NCBI GenBank assembly: GCA_963693365.1
Contig: CAVNZM010000001.1
Span: forward strand, 11,222,001 to 11,286,000
Length of the DNA: 64,000 nucleotides
Source: Amoebidium appalachense
Lineage: Eukaryota; Ichthyosporea
Reading direction: 5' to 3'
Position numbers and translations under genes: made by a program. Below the pieces are notes generated by a model. That model did no database searches. It was not told where the DNA came from and was given only the letters and a program-made list of their open reading frames with translations. Every line of letters starts with the position of its first letter. The stretch's first letter is position 1. This document shows positions 1-30,253 of the stretch, piece after piece.

Positions 1-146
1 CCCCTATACCGAAAACCTCGGGAGTCACATTCGTATTTACGAAATCACAACAGATGGAAATTTCCGTCAGGAGAATGGATGGACGGGTAGGAGGACGGGA
101 GGGAGGGAGGGAGGGAGGGAGGGGGGAGGGGGGGGGGGGGTCTTAC

Positions 147-8713
<8,567 letters not shown>

Positions 8714-8717
8714 CTGT

Positions 8718-8761
<44 letters not shown>

Positions 8762-9188
8762 CGTGCGCGCGCGCGTGGAGGGAGGGAGGGGGAGGGGGGG
8801 AAGGGGGGGGGGTGTGTGCATTAGATGGCGGCATAGATGGAGGTAAATGAAATAAACAACCGCACACCCACAAAAAAACGAGAGAGAGGGAGAAAGGGAT
8901 AGAAAACATGGAAAACAAATACTTGTTGCAAGCACATGAAGAGAAAGGAAAGACTTGCAAGACGGCAGCGGGGGGTTTAATCCTACCACCAACCCCTCCC
9001 CCCCCCCCCCCTCCCCCCCCCCCCCCGGCGCCGGGAAAAAAAAGGCAAACCCGCTCTCACCCCTTCTCCCCTCGACCCCCTCCCCGCCCCCCCTCCCCTT
9101 CCAAGCCACACCCCCACCCACCCACCCAAACAAACATCCCTTATTAAACCTGAAACACATTGCCATGAGCTGATTTTTTCAACTCTGT

Positions 9189-9233
<45 letters not shown>

Positions 9234-9511
9234 CCCCCTCCCCCCTTCCCCCCCCACTCCCCTCTTCTTTTTTCCTCCCTTCCACCCACACACCCACCTT
9301 CGCTCCCACCCACCAACTACCCATCACCCACCAACATCCATCAACCCACCCACCCCCACCTTCTACACCCACCAATTCACCCACGTCCTCTCGATGCTCG
9401 TTGCCTTAGAGCATGCGCTGCACAGAAAATTGGTTCATTTCATTCATTTATTATAATTCAATTTATCTTGTTTATTTGTTTATTTACTTTTTTTTTTTTT
9501 TTTTTGTTGGG

Positions 9512-9549
<38 letters not shown>

Positions 9550-9628
9550 GCTTGGGAAAGACCAAAATCAGTAAGGGAAAAAAAGAGGGGAAAGGAGGTC
9601 TAGAGTCCCCTAGAGTAACTTCTTGCTT

Positions 9629-9787
9629 TTATCCACTTCCGCTTTTAGCCATTCCATGGCAAGGGAGAGACGGGTGGGGAAGGGGTGGGAACCTTCGTCT
9701 GTGGCCGAGGTGAGTGATGCCAAGGGATAGAAGGTCTGCCTCTGTGAGATCAAGCAGCACATCTCCATCAACCTCGGCATCGGAAAA

Positions 9788-9834
<47 letters not shown>

Positions 9835-9880
9835 ATGTGTGTGTGTGTGTGTGTGTGTGCGTGCGTGTGTGCGTGCGTGC

Positions 9881-9919
<39 letters not shown>

Positions 9920-10746
9920 GTGGGTGGGTGGGTGGGTGGGTGGGTGGGTGGGTGTGTTTGTGTGTGTGTGTGTGTGTGTTCGTGTGTGTGTGTGTTTGTG
10001 TGCGCGCGAGCGCCCCCACGTGTGTGTGCGCGCACAGGCACATGCATGCGTGTACATGTGTGAGTGTGTGTACGCGCGTGAACGCAAGTGTTTATATGTT
10101 GGGCAACGGGTGCGCGGCCATGCATATAGCGGTCATGCATATAGCGGTCATGCATTTAGCGGTCATGCATTGCACGTGTGCATTGTCTGGTGTGTGAGTG
10201 TGGGTGGGTTCTTTGTAGGTGTTTGATCTACATGTGTGAGACGAAGGGGGAGGGGAGGGGCGGGGGGGGGTGAGTTGGTTGTGTGTGCTGTCGGGCCTCT
10301 GGTGCAGCTTATAACTGTGGGTTGATATGTCTTTCATCTCCCTCCCTCCGTCCCTACTTCGTTTATTCTTCCCTCCCTCCGTCCCCCCCCCTTCCCCCCT
10401 TGCTCTGCCTCCCCCACCCTATCTCCCTTTATACCTTTCCATCTTTCTTTTCTCTCCCACCCCTCCTCCTCCTCCCTACCTCCTCCTCCAATGCAACTTT
10501 TTCTCTCTCTCGTGTGGTATATGTGTAGTAAAAAACTTTTTTTGTGTCAGTGCCTCGGGGGATGGATGAGAAGGGCGAGATGAAAGGGGGGAGGGGGGGG
10601 GCGGGAGGGAGGGGGGGGAATCATTAACACGTTGATGTATTTCATCTCACAAAGAACAGGCTTCGAGCTATAGACATCGAGACTAGTACTTCGACGAAGG
10701 GTCGAAAGGCGAGATCTAAATGGCCCTGCACACTTAGATGGAGGGG

Positions 10747-10831
<85 letters not shown>

Positions 10832-11233
10832 ACAAAAAACCACGACAGGCATAAGGACGGGAGAGTGGAAGGAATGCCAGCATAAAGAACAAGGAGCACG
10901 GGAAATAGATGTGAGTGGAAAGAAAAAGATAGATTGACGTGAAGGGGCAAGGAAAGAGGGAAGAAGCAAGGGTGGTATCACAACGAGAAAAGGGGATGTG
11001 GAAGCATACGGGAGAAACAACGGGATAAGATCTCAATTTTAGATATACAATACGGCGCGCACACTTGCACCGCCACCACTCCCCCCCCTCCCCCCTCCCC
11101 TCTTTCCCTCCCTTTCCCCCCCCCTCCCGCCCCTCTCTCTCTCTTCCCCCTCCCCCTCCCTCCGGGTCTCCCTTCTCTCTCCCTATCATTCTCAGTTCTT
11201 TGTCTCTCACTCACACACACACTCTCTCTCTCA

Positions 11234-11278
<45 letters not shown>

Positions 11279-11288
11279 CCTCTCTCTT

Positions 11289-11353
<65 letters not shown>

Positions 11354-11568
11354 GTATATGTATATATATCTCTTCCTCCCGGCCTGCCTGCGTCCCTCCC
11401 TCCCTGGTCCCTTCCCCCCTCACCCCCTCCCTCCCTCCCTCCCCCCTTCCCTCCCTCCAACTCTCCTAGTGTCTCTCTCTGTCTCTGTCTCTCCCCAAAC
11501 CCCCCACATCTCTCTCACAATCCCCCTCTCTCTCACTCTTCCACAGACCCTCTCTAGCCTTATTTCTC

Positions 11569-11620
<52 letters not shown>

Positions 11621-11629
11621 GTCTGTCTG

Positions 11630-11707
<78 letters not shown>

Positions 11708-11840
11708 CCCCCCCCCCCCCCCCCCGGGCTGCCCTGCCTTCCCTCTCTCATACCTTGGCAAACTGGCCAAGGCCCCTCTCGTTCAACCACCGGCCCACAT
11801 CCTCAACGGTCCAGCCTTCCACCTCACTCGTATGAACCAT
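9629..11840 (-). CDS. Small SAM-domain protein
   Basis: Two exons, 11754-11840 and 9629-9790, join in phase 0 and give about 82 residues. The start ATG at 11840 opens [19 protein letters not shown], the first helix of a SAM domain. Exon 2 supplies the rest: [19 protein letters not shown] then [11 protein letters not shown]. The order W-x-VxxVxxWL, F-x-x-xEVDGxxLLxLTExDLxxLGI, LGHR is diagnostic of SAM, a helical protein-interaction module that dimerises or polymerises. The intron of about 2 kb ends in a (CA)n acceptor and contains poly-G/C, (CT)n and (AT)n tracts. The C-terminus is uncertain. The open frame runs into a Pro-rich tail ending KSGSG, while another frame just downstream reads [17 protein letters not shown], which looks more like a natural SAM last helix, so a one-base error or an unseen splice is possible. 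It lies directly downstream of the PARP gene on the same strand. Confidence 0.75.
9793..10060. repeat. (GT)n/(GGGT)n compound microsatellite
   Basis: GT, GTGC and GGGT repeats that run directly up to the acceptor of the SAM-gene exon 2 (9791-9793). Confidence 0.9.
10119..10168. repeat. 15-bp tandem repeat, about 3.5 units
   Basis: Units of CATGCATATAGCGGT in the SAM-gene intron; the last units have ATTTAG in place of ATATAG. Confidence 0.85.
10742..10829. repeat. Poly-G block
   Basis: Almost pure G over about 88 bases with two interruptions by A; it is poly-C on the sense strand of the SAM gene, inside its intron. Confidence 0.85.
11215..11704. repeat. (CT)n and (AT)n microsatellites
   Basis: CT-rich tracts at about 11215-11305 and 11570-11704 with an (AT)n tract at 11306-11347 between them; pure simple sequence in the SAM-gene intron. 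Confidence 0.9.
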
Positions 11841-12084
11841 ACTAAGCGCCTATAGGCTGAGAAACGGATCTCCGCACCTCCTCCTGTCCTTGACCGTAAG
11901 ATCACTATTTATGGTTGCATCTAACCAACGAAATGCTTTCAAAGTCTTAACTTGCACACCGCTGCAGAGAAGTTGATGCACTTTTCCGCCAGTAAGCGAT
12001 CAAATCATGTATGGGATGTTGGTTCTAATTTTCTTTGCAAAGATACCTGCTCTGCCAGTGCGCACGGGAGGGCTGTGCCGCGGG

Positions 12085-12652
12085 TCACACAAATTTGCAA
12101 AGGCTCCGCTGTGCGGCCTGGATCTTGAGCGTGCGCTGGACAAGATCTAATCCGCAAGTAAGATTCAGAACCAGCTGCTGGACCTCCTCCGGATCAGCCC
12201 TGCCTGGCTGCTGTACATACAACGTTACATAACATGGTGCTACTGTGTATGCATAACATGTGCGCGTGCACAGCCCAGGAATAAGCATATACGTCATATA
12301 TGCATACCATTTCTGGGCAACGTGCATATATAGACCTACATATATGTCCGGTGTGTTGCCCATATGTCAACCCCCCCCCCCCCCCCCCCCCCGGGGCCCC
12401 TCCTCGAGAATCCCCTCCCCCCCTCCGCCCCCCCCCCCACCCCCCTCCGGATCCCCCCCGGAAAAGCTAACTTCCCTGCAGTCGCATACTTCCCCCTTCC
12501 CCCTCCCCGCCCCCCCGGCCGCGGATCCCCCCCCCCTCTCCTCCCCCCCAAATTTAAAGTTCCGGTGTTCCCCCCGTCCCCTCTCTCTCTCACAGTGTGT
12601 CAGCAACTCACGTGTGACCTTCAGTACTACGAAGCTGGACGTCATCAGTCAT
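12085..12652 (-). CDS. Possible small two-exon protein, 51 residues
   Basis: ATG at 12652 opens a 41-base exon (12612-12652) ending at a strong GTGAGT donor. An acceptor at 12200-12202 starts a second exon (12085-12199) whose phase matches exactly and which ends in TGA. The product would be 51 residues, starting MTDDVQLRSTEG and continuing DPEEVQQLVLNL, then LDLVQRTLKIQAAQRS: acidic then amphipathic helical, with no membrane segment. The DPEE plus helix start is loosely like small heat-shock-factor-binding proteins, but the rest does not match, so I give no function. It lies between the PARP gene and the SAM gene on their strand. It could also be a shared or alternative exon of a neighbour, or chance. 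Confidence 0.35.
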
Positions 12653-12835
12653 GAAAAAAATCCCCGCTATATACAAGCAATGAGCAGAGCAAGGTAGCCA
12701 GCTGGAGCAGCTGCAGGAGACGGGGGTGGGTCCGCATGTGTGTGTGTGTGTGTGTGCACGTGGGTGGGTGTGTGTGTGTGTTTGAGTGTGTGTGTGTGGG
12801 TGTGTGGGTGTGTGTGTGTGTGTGTGTGTGTGTTT

Positions 12836-12868
<33 letters not shown>

Positions 12869-13608
12869 GGGGGGGGGAGGGGGGGGGGGGGGGGGGGGGG
12901 GGGGCATCGTGAATATGGTCATGAGCATGCCACTCACTGATTATTCTTCTCTTTTTAGGTACATGAGTTGATAATTGATTACACGTACACCGTTTCTTCA
13001 CCTAAACATTTACAAAACAGCATGTGCAAAAAAAATAATTTGATACATCTTACATCAATCATGTACATGCAGGACTCCAAAAGGCTGCTGCCATTGCAAG
13101 CATGAGCTACCATACATAGCTACGTTTATATACACCGCGCAATTTTGTCATTGATGATTTTACAGATCTTTAACAGAGGTGAAGTTCTAGGGATGGTAGG
13201 GGGGAAGGGAGAAGAGCACAGTTTTGGTACGATTATAATGACTGCAGCATCTATCAGCAAAGGCTACACAATTAGGCTTCATCTCGTACTGTTGGAGAAC
13301 AAAGATGTGCGCACCTTTTCACTTCACCAAATTCTTGTTTACTTCGATTTTTAAAACAATGGTATCGAATACACTTTAACAATAAAAGTAATAACATTCC
13401 TTAAAGAAAGCGAAAACCAAAATTAGAATCCAGAAGGACACTCCCCAAAGCCCCATGCTGTTTCATAAAGGAGACCAAACAAAAAACAGAGAGATATCAA
13501 GGCAGATTACAAAGAAATTGTGTGTGTGTGCGCACGCGGTTCGTGTGTGCACCAGTGTGCCTGCACCTCCACTGTATGCTTGCCTGCCTGTTGGGAGGAG
13601 GATGGGAA

Positions 13609-13646
<38 letters not shown>

Positions 13647-13765
13647 GGGGGGGGGGGGGGGGGATGAGGGTGTGGTTTCCAAATGTGCGTGTGCGCGTGT
13701 GTGTGTGTGTGTGCTCGTGAACGCGCGCGCCTGAATGTCTGTGTGCGTGTGCGCTGACGGTGCGT

Positions 13766-13816
<51 letters not shown>

Positions 13817-13888
13817 GGGGAGGCGGGGAGGGGGGATATTGAGTATAAAGAATATAACTTGCAGACGGCTGAAGAAAACCGAAAAGCA

Positions 13889-16520
<2,632 letters not shown>

Positions 16521-17756
16521 CTGTCACAAATACATACACACACAGAGAGAGACACACATGCAGACACACACCGTGACACGAAAACACACAGACACACCCT
16601 CTTCTTTAAATTGGCCCACACATGATAATGCCATCATGTTATTTCGCACATCATAGGCTTGCGTGCGCAGTGCGTCCGCACAATTTGCACATGTGGCACT
16701 ATGTTCACTCACACAGGCCACCACAGTGATTAGCAGTGCCGACTATTTATATCGCACATATATATACATGCAGTCAAGCATACCCATCCTACTGACAAAT
16801 ACTGACATCCTACTGACAAATACACACATACACGTCTACATGGCACACAAGTCGCAGGCGCAGACACGCACACACACGTGTGCATGAAAGCTTAGCTACT
16901 AATTAAAATTCGAAGCGCTGGTCAAATAAGAAAGAAGGGAAGCGGTAGCTGCTGTTCAGTGATGGTGGTGGATGAGATTTCTAGAGGGGAAAGGGGGTGG
17001 GCCGGGGGAGGAAGGGGAGGTGAGCCTTTGAGAAACGTTGAGAGAGAAGTGTTCAGGAACGGCTTCGATCATGAGAGATCCGTCGGACGAACATGGGGAT
17101 GGGGAGATGGGGAGGAAGGTTATGTGGGTGGGTGGTGGTGGTGGTGGTGGTGGTGGTAGTGGGGTGGGTGGGTATGGGGGGGGGGGGGGGGGGGGGGGGG
17201 GGGAGGGGGAGGCCTGGGGAAGGGGGCGACCGACCACACCGGCAGTCAGCTTGGGGGGGGAGGGGGGGAGGGGGGGGAAAGAGCCGCCATCCCCTCGAAC
17301 AGGTGGGTCTCACCCCCAGAAGGCCTAGAGGTCGAGGAGTTTGGGGAGGGGGAGGAGGCCTAGGGAGGGAGGGGGGGGGGGGGGGGATTGGAGGGGATGG
17401 GGAGGGGGGGAGGGGGGCGGGGGAGGGGGGTTACTTAAGGGAGAGACCTTCAAGGGGGACGAAATATTTGCTACTGCCCACCCCTCCGTGGCCATTTCAC
17501 TTCAAAAAATCCTGATGTCCTGACAACGCCGAACTGGGAAAACGGGCTCCTTTGATCAAGAATACTCGTACTTCTCCACTTGGAAAATGCATAAAAAAAG
17601 GAATAGCTATGTACGCTGCATGCAAATCTGGCAGCTATCATCACGGCTTGCTCCCTTTATTTTCTATTTTTTCTCAAGGATCACTGAGCTTCCGGGTTCC
17701 CTAGCTAGCGCCCGAGTGAGCGCTTCCAACTTGGTTGAACCCAACGAGTACGGCCT

Positions 17757-18540
<784 letters not shown>

Positions 18541-18984
18541 CGACGCTGGCTCGAATTCGCTCAGCTAAAGCCTTTTTTGCCTATCTCTGGAGTGCTGAAG
18601 CCTGTGCATGTTTTGATTGAATCAAATTATTTTTGGCGCGCAAAGAACCCCAATGGAATGGCGCTAAAGAGAGTTGGTGCAAAACAAACCTGGTGAGCTG
18701 TCCCGGACACTTTCTACGGAACATGCAGACCGGCAGACGCGAGTGACCAGTCGAGTGATCGCGGTCGTGAGCATTGGACAGAAGGCTAGGGTGGATGATA
18801 GTAGTTTACAAAAGCATGCATATGAGAAGCCCTACTTACACTACCACAATCACTTATACTTCACTATAAGGCCTCATTCGTGTGAAAGTTTCTAATAAAA
18901 GCCTTTGAAGCCGCCTTGATGTGGGCATGCTAGAGTGAGGCCTTAAGCGCATATGCTTTCTCAGGAGCTTTCATTATCAACAAG

Positions 18985-24900
<5,916 letters not shown>

Positions 24901-25798
24901 AATCTTAGGGGAAAAACATTTGGATATACCTGTATATCCATGCACAAACTATATACCGTTTGATGCAACAATACTAGTAGTCTATCCATGGATAACTGAC
25001 AAACAGGCAAGAGATTGAAGGGTGTAGTTGATGCCGGTGTGAATGAATACGGTATGTCCTATTGATATGTATGGTTCCAAATTTCCAAGTCGAACTTGCA
25101 TCGAAATTTCCGAATCTGCAGTTAGCGTGACGCCACCCGGGGGTATTGCACATAGTTGATCATGTGTATTGCGAATGAGAAGTACATTCATATCACCCAC
25201 TGTTGTGTTCTGTTTTAATGGGTGAAAGCCTTTATAAATTACGTGTAACTCTGATTACCGTTGTGTTTCCTACATACACGACTTGCTTTACGGACTTCTC
25301 GCTTTCACCAAACGAATGACTATGTACACATTTGTTCAACAGAGCGTGTGCTTTTTCCGTCCCTTTTTTTTTTTTTTTTTTTTTTGGGGGGGGGGGGGGG
25401 CTGGCTTTGTTTTTGAATACAACCATATTACCCAATACTTGACCTAAACGTACACACGGAATATCTCATGCAGAAGCTACAGACATTTTTCTTTGCCGGA
25501 GCACGCTAGAAGCAGCCGTAGCCGCAACTCAGTGTGCGAAGAGAGAGGTGACTGTTTGCGCATGTGCTTCAAAAAGTTGGCACTTTAAAATACAAAACAT
25601 AAAAATAAAAATTAAGAAAAACAACGGGAGTTGCCGTAGTACGGTACGTAGTTGTACATGTCGTCGTGTATATTTTGGCAATGAGCAATTGGGTGGAAGT
25701 ATCATGTCAAAAACAACAGCACCGCTTGAAACCCCCATACTGTACATGTATAAAAACAGTTATAATTGTGCACCATGACTGCAAGTTTGGTTTTTTCT

Positions 25799-25847
<49 letters not shown>

Positions 25848-25848
25848 A

Positions 25849-25879
<31 letters not shown>

Positions 25880-26506
25880 CACACACACACTGTGACACAC
25901 GGAAAGAAAAGAGAGAAAAAAAAAAAGAAAAAAAAAAATTAAACCTCAAATCTTAAACACTTTGAATATCATTTCTAAAAAAACTTGAAACATTGACGAC
26001 GTGTTTCAAACCAAATGACCTTTTAACGTTATTATCATACACCAAGAATTTTTGGTTGGTTTCAAATCATAAAAACCGTTTGAAATCCACGGTAACGCCA
26101 GATTGCTCATATCATATATACAGTAACTGGTACTACACAAAATCACTATCAACAAACACTGTACCATAATAAGTATACATCACGGTACGTAGAGTTAAGC
26201 TTCTGCAATCTCCGATCCCTTTCATTTTTGGCCAATCATCAATACCTTTACGGTACACTGCCACAATGCATTCACCAACTTTCAGAAGAGCCCTATACCT
26301 CACCGAGGGTGCACTGGGCAGTGGCGGAGGCACACTCTGTTTGATAAAAGCCACGAATTGCGTCATTCTTTTTCGTTCTCCTTCCGTGAGCGAATCCGTC
26401 GGGTTGGAGATGTTGTTTGACTGGCAAAACGACAGAAACAGTGTCCACGAACCCAGACAATGCCGCGTAAAGTTAGCTTGTCAAGCATCAAATCGCTGTT
26501 TTTGAA
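24901..26506. other. Intergenic region between convergent genes
   Basis: AT-rich single-copy DNA with two simple tracts (poly-T/poly-G about 25364-25400, poly-C/poly-A about 25801-25865). The minus-strand interval 26170-26480 holds text (TEGERKRMTQFVAFIKQS, LLKVGECIVAVYR) that may be a decayed continuation of the Gln-rich gene after its TGA at 26507. No other gene is supported. Confidence 0.45.
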
Positions 26507-29500
26507 TCACTGCCAATTCCTGTGCAACCAACGTTGCTCTTCCGTGGTGGTGGTGCTCATCTTCTGCTGCGACTCCAATTCCAATACTTTCTGCTCAAGC
26601 ATCTCAAACCGCTCCTGTGACGCCAACATCTCTTTGTACGAGTCTTGCTGCTGAAGCAGAAACGGTTGCATGTCCTGTCCGTTTACCGGGGTGACGTTTG
26701 CCGTGGAGGGTTGGGTTGCAAGAGAGGGTTGTGCAGTGGTTGCGGCCGCCTGACCTGGTGGGTTATGTGAAGGAACAGACAAATTTACTGTCGCAATCTG
26801 CTGTTGTTGCTGTATCAGAGCCTGGCGCTGCTGTGCAAGTACCTCTTGCAGCATGGTTATCTGTCGGTTCAAGTCTGTCACCTGTTGGGCTGCAAGGGAG
26901 GGCTGTGTTGACAATGTCGCCGCCCGGGCCAACGATAAGTTACTAAAAGGCACAGAGAAATTTGCAGCCGTCTGTGCAGCCGCATGTGCAGCCACCAGCT
27001 GTTGTTGTTGTTGCATTTGTTGTTGCATAAGCTGGTGTCGTTGTAAAAATATCTGGACAGCTTCAGGGGAGAGCGACGCCAACTGCTGCACGTGCTGCGC
27101 CGCACGGGAAGACTGCTGTGTCGCCGACGCCCCGGCCAATGCAGCCGCCAGCGTCGCCGCCACCAACGAATTACCAGAAACAGAATGAGAGGAGTCATTG
27201 GCACGGGTCATTGCAATCTGCTTTTGCAACAGTTCTAGCTGTCGTTGCTGTTGCTGCTGCTTGGCAACCTCCTGACGCACGGAATTCCTAAACGCCGCGT
27301 CCTGTGCTGCCTGTGTTGCTTGCAGGGTTGCCGCCGCGCCCGTGTTTCCTCCGGCGCCGGTTGAAACCGCAGCGACCGAGGAAGGTGTTTACGCAGGAGG
27401 TGCGGGAGTCGCCTGAGCCGCGAACTGTGAAATGAGAACGTCCAGAGGCACAGCGTTGACGTCCTTGAGGAGAGTGTTTTTAACGAGTTTCAGTCTTTCT
27501 TCAATGTCGGCAAGTGACATGCTGTCCCAGGGGGCCTTGGCATGGAACCACAGACGGTTTTGGGCCAACGTCTTGTGTCAGCCCGGGTTTACATCTTCAA
27601 AACCCGACGGTTTTTTCTGCCAGTTTGTCCAGCAGAGCGAGGCCCCTCTTCCGGAGCCCCTGCAAAATAGGGACAATTATCAGTCGATTTCAGTGTGTGT
27701 GTCTGTGTGAGTGTGTGTGTGTGCGCGCGCGTATATGTTCGAAAACTAAACTAATCCTTCACGGAAGGGAGAAGGGAGAAATGAGAGAGAGAGAGGGGAG
27801 GAAAGGAGGGTGGGAGGGAGTGAAAGAGGGGGGATGGGGGGGGGGGGGGGGGGGGGGGGACAGCGAGGGAGCGTTGTGGAAAACAATGATTGATAAGGAG
27901 CTATGTATCAAGATTCTATCTCCCCCCCCCCCCCCCCCCCCCCCTCCCCCCATCCCCCACACCTTTCACCCTTTCAAACCCCTCCCTAGCCCTCGAGACG
28001 AGACTGGCAAAAGAGAAAAGAGAATTTAAAATCCCCCACACAACACAAAAACAAAACACTCCTAAACAACTTTAAACGCCCGGTAACAGCACCCCATGCA
28101 TCTACGTTCAGCACAGTCATTCCTCTAAGTTAGCCAAAACGACAAGTAGCCAGTAGGGTGTCCTACCTGGTGGTCTTGAGGTTTGGGTATGCCCCTTGCA
28201 TAGAACGGCTTTGAGAGAAAGGTGTATCGCGCCCCCCTTGCCTGTGCCTCCCGCTCTGTCTGTCTGCAAAGCTGCTCCTTCAACTTCCACTTCAATATCA
28301 TCTGTTTGGAATATGCAGCGGATATTTCATCTTCCTGCACGGGAGATTTGAATCAGCACAATGGAAAATCACAAAGGAAACTTTGCTGTTCATTGCAGTC
28401 TGAGAGTAAGTGCTGTTGTGCTATAGGGCCGAAGCAGATTGCCAGTAACTGGGATGATGACCAGTGGGGATTTGCGCAAATGTTTAGTGTGGCTGAGCCA
28501 CTAGCTTGCAGCTATCAGTCGGTCATACATGCTGCAAGCTTACACTGCACTACCAAATGCAATGTTTAGTGTGTATCAGTTATCATAAGTCTCACTGAAT
28601 AAGGTAGTTAGTAGACTTAGTTCAATTAGTGACCGGGAGAGCAAGCCAAAAGGTAACCTAAAGACGGTGATCCCATGCAAAAACCTACCAGTAGCCGGAC
28701 TCTCACACTGTCTAGCAGATTCATCTCTTCCCCAACGGCTGTTCTCAGGCGCTGGAGGTTGTCCGCATCCGCGACTTGCTGGACATCTTTCGCTTGGATC
28801 TCGGCCTCTGCGATTTCAGCCTGTGCATGCAAAGAAAAGGAAAACGGTTAACAATCAGAACGATGGGTTGATGTGATAGTTATTAGTAAAGTTTACACTG
28901 AAGAGAAGAAAACAGAAACAGCAGCAGCAACAACAACTAACCCCCCCCCCCCCCCCCAAAAAAAAAAAAAAAAAAAAAAAAACAAAATAACAAAAAAAAA
29001 CTGTAAAAACAGATGAACTTAGCCCACAGTTATAACCCACGGGAAATTCCCTCTTCGCCGGGACACAACAATCATCTACTCGGCCAATGACAAGCTTTTG
29101 CAGCATACCCTTTGCCTATGTGGAAGCTTCGTAAGTGATTTAATAGAGACTTGTGCATGCTCAGCCGAAAACCACAAGACAGGCAACCAAGAAGAACAAA
29201 GCACCCTGCAACTGTAAGAGATGGCGGAAAAATACCAAAGCTCGCAACACAACTCAAAGTCCACTAAATGCAGCAAGCACTCTAAAAAGGAGCTGCACAT
29301 CATGTTGGCTGAACATTGGCTTACCTCTCTTTGCAGATAGTCGGCCAGGCTCTCAATTTGCTCAAGGGAAAGAGCACAGGCGTCAGAGGAGCTGAACGGA
29401 AGGGTGAATTTGCCAACCTGGAAATAGAACTTGTTAAAACTCACTGTGGTTAAATGAACGCTGGTGGAGGTGGTGGTGTGCACACACACAGTGTGTGTGT

Positions 29501-30253
29501 GTGTGTGTGCGCGCACACACACAAGCTAGGGGTGGGGCGTTCGGGGGGGGGGGGGGGGGGGGGGGAGGGGGAGGGAGCAGGGGAGGGGGGATGGAGAAGG
29601 GGAGGTTGGAGGGGAAGAAATGAAGGTTGAAGAACTTCAACGGGCAAGATTAGGCGGGAGAGATGCACAAAGGAAGCCAAACTCAAACCCAATGCACAAA
29701 ACCACGAAGTCAACGAGTTTGCAATTCGAAATGCTCTTGCATGAGCCGTAGGCACGATGAGGATGGGTTTAAATCGCCACGAAGAATAGTGGTATGTGGT
29801 TAAACTCTCTAGGGCCTCTCCTCATGCGAGTTCACAAATTCATTTTTTGTTTCACAAGCAACAGATGTCAAGTCAAGCCGTCTTTCCAAACAAACCAAAA
29901 AGGAGCAAAATTGGTCAGACAGGAGGAGCGGTTTTGGGGGTTGGAAGTGGGTTTCAAGCGGGAAATGCGAACACCGTTGGAAAACCTTAGCCTTTGTAGC
30001 CGGGATCATTGAAAGCGAGAAACCTGTTGTAGCCACGATGATTTAAGTCGATCTTGCAAGCAGATGTTTTCCCAAGCCAAACCGCAACAGTTTGACGAGA
30101 AGGCAACCAGGCAAGAACACCCATGCACAAAACTCTGGTGTGGTATTATCCGCCATCAATATTTTTAGTAAAACGCGCACTCTCATGAGGAAAATGTGTG
30201 ACAAGCAAAGGCATTGTTACCTTGATTGGCGCTGTTGCAGCTGCTGGAGCCAT
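26507..30253 (-). CDS. Gln-rich coiled-coil protein, last exon disrupted
   Basis: Exons 30221-30253 (start ATG, MAPAAATAPIK), 29325-29417, 28689-28820 and 28167-28334 are clean, all phase 0. They encode KFTLPFSSSDACALS, LEQIESLADYLQRE, a heptad-like helix (AEIAEAEIQAKDVQQVADAD), and KQMILKWKLKEQL. Exon 5 starts at 27659 with LRKRGLALLDKLAEKTVG. A run of four T at 27599-27602 shifts the frame; removing one T continues as FEDVNPG. The same corrected frame then meets TGA at 27578, reads KTLAQNRLWFHAKAPWDSM and LADIEERLKLVKNTLLKDV, meets TAA at 27389, and continues through a long Ala/Gln-rich coiled coil (poly-Q blocks, RQITMLQEVLAQQRQ, LEQKVLELESQQK) to TGA at 26507. I do not recognise the family; the composition suggests a nuclear or scaffold protein. 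It may be a recent pseudogene, a bad assembly patch, or an edited message. Confidence 0.6.

Noticed and set aside
24982-25200. 72-codon minus-strand frame with ordinary amino-acid mix
   Set aside because: No splice partner, no family, and it lies right after the dCMP deaminase stop, so it is probably 3' UTR or intergenic chance.
26507-27660. TGA read as tryptophan genome-wide
   Set aside because: The dCMP deaminase, ArfGAP, PARP and mucin-like genes all appear to end naturally at TGA.
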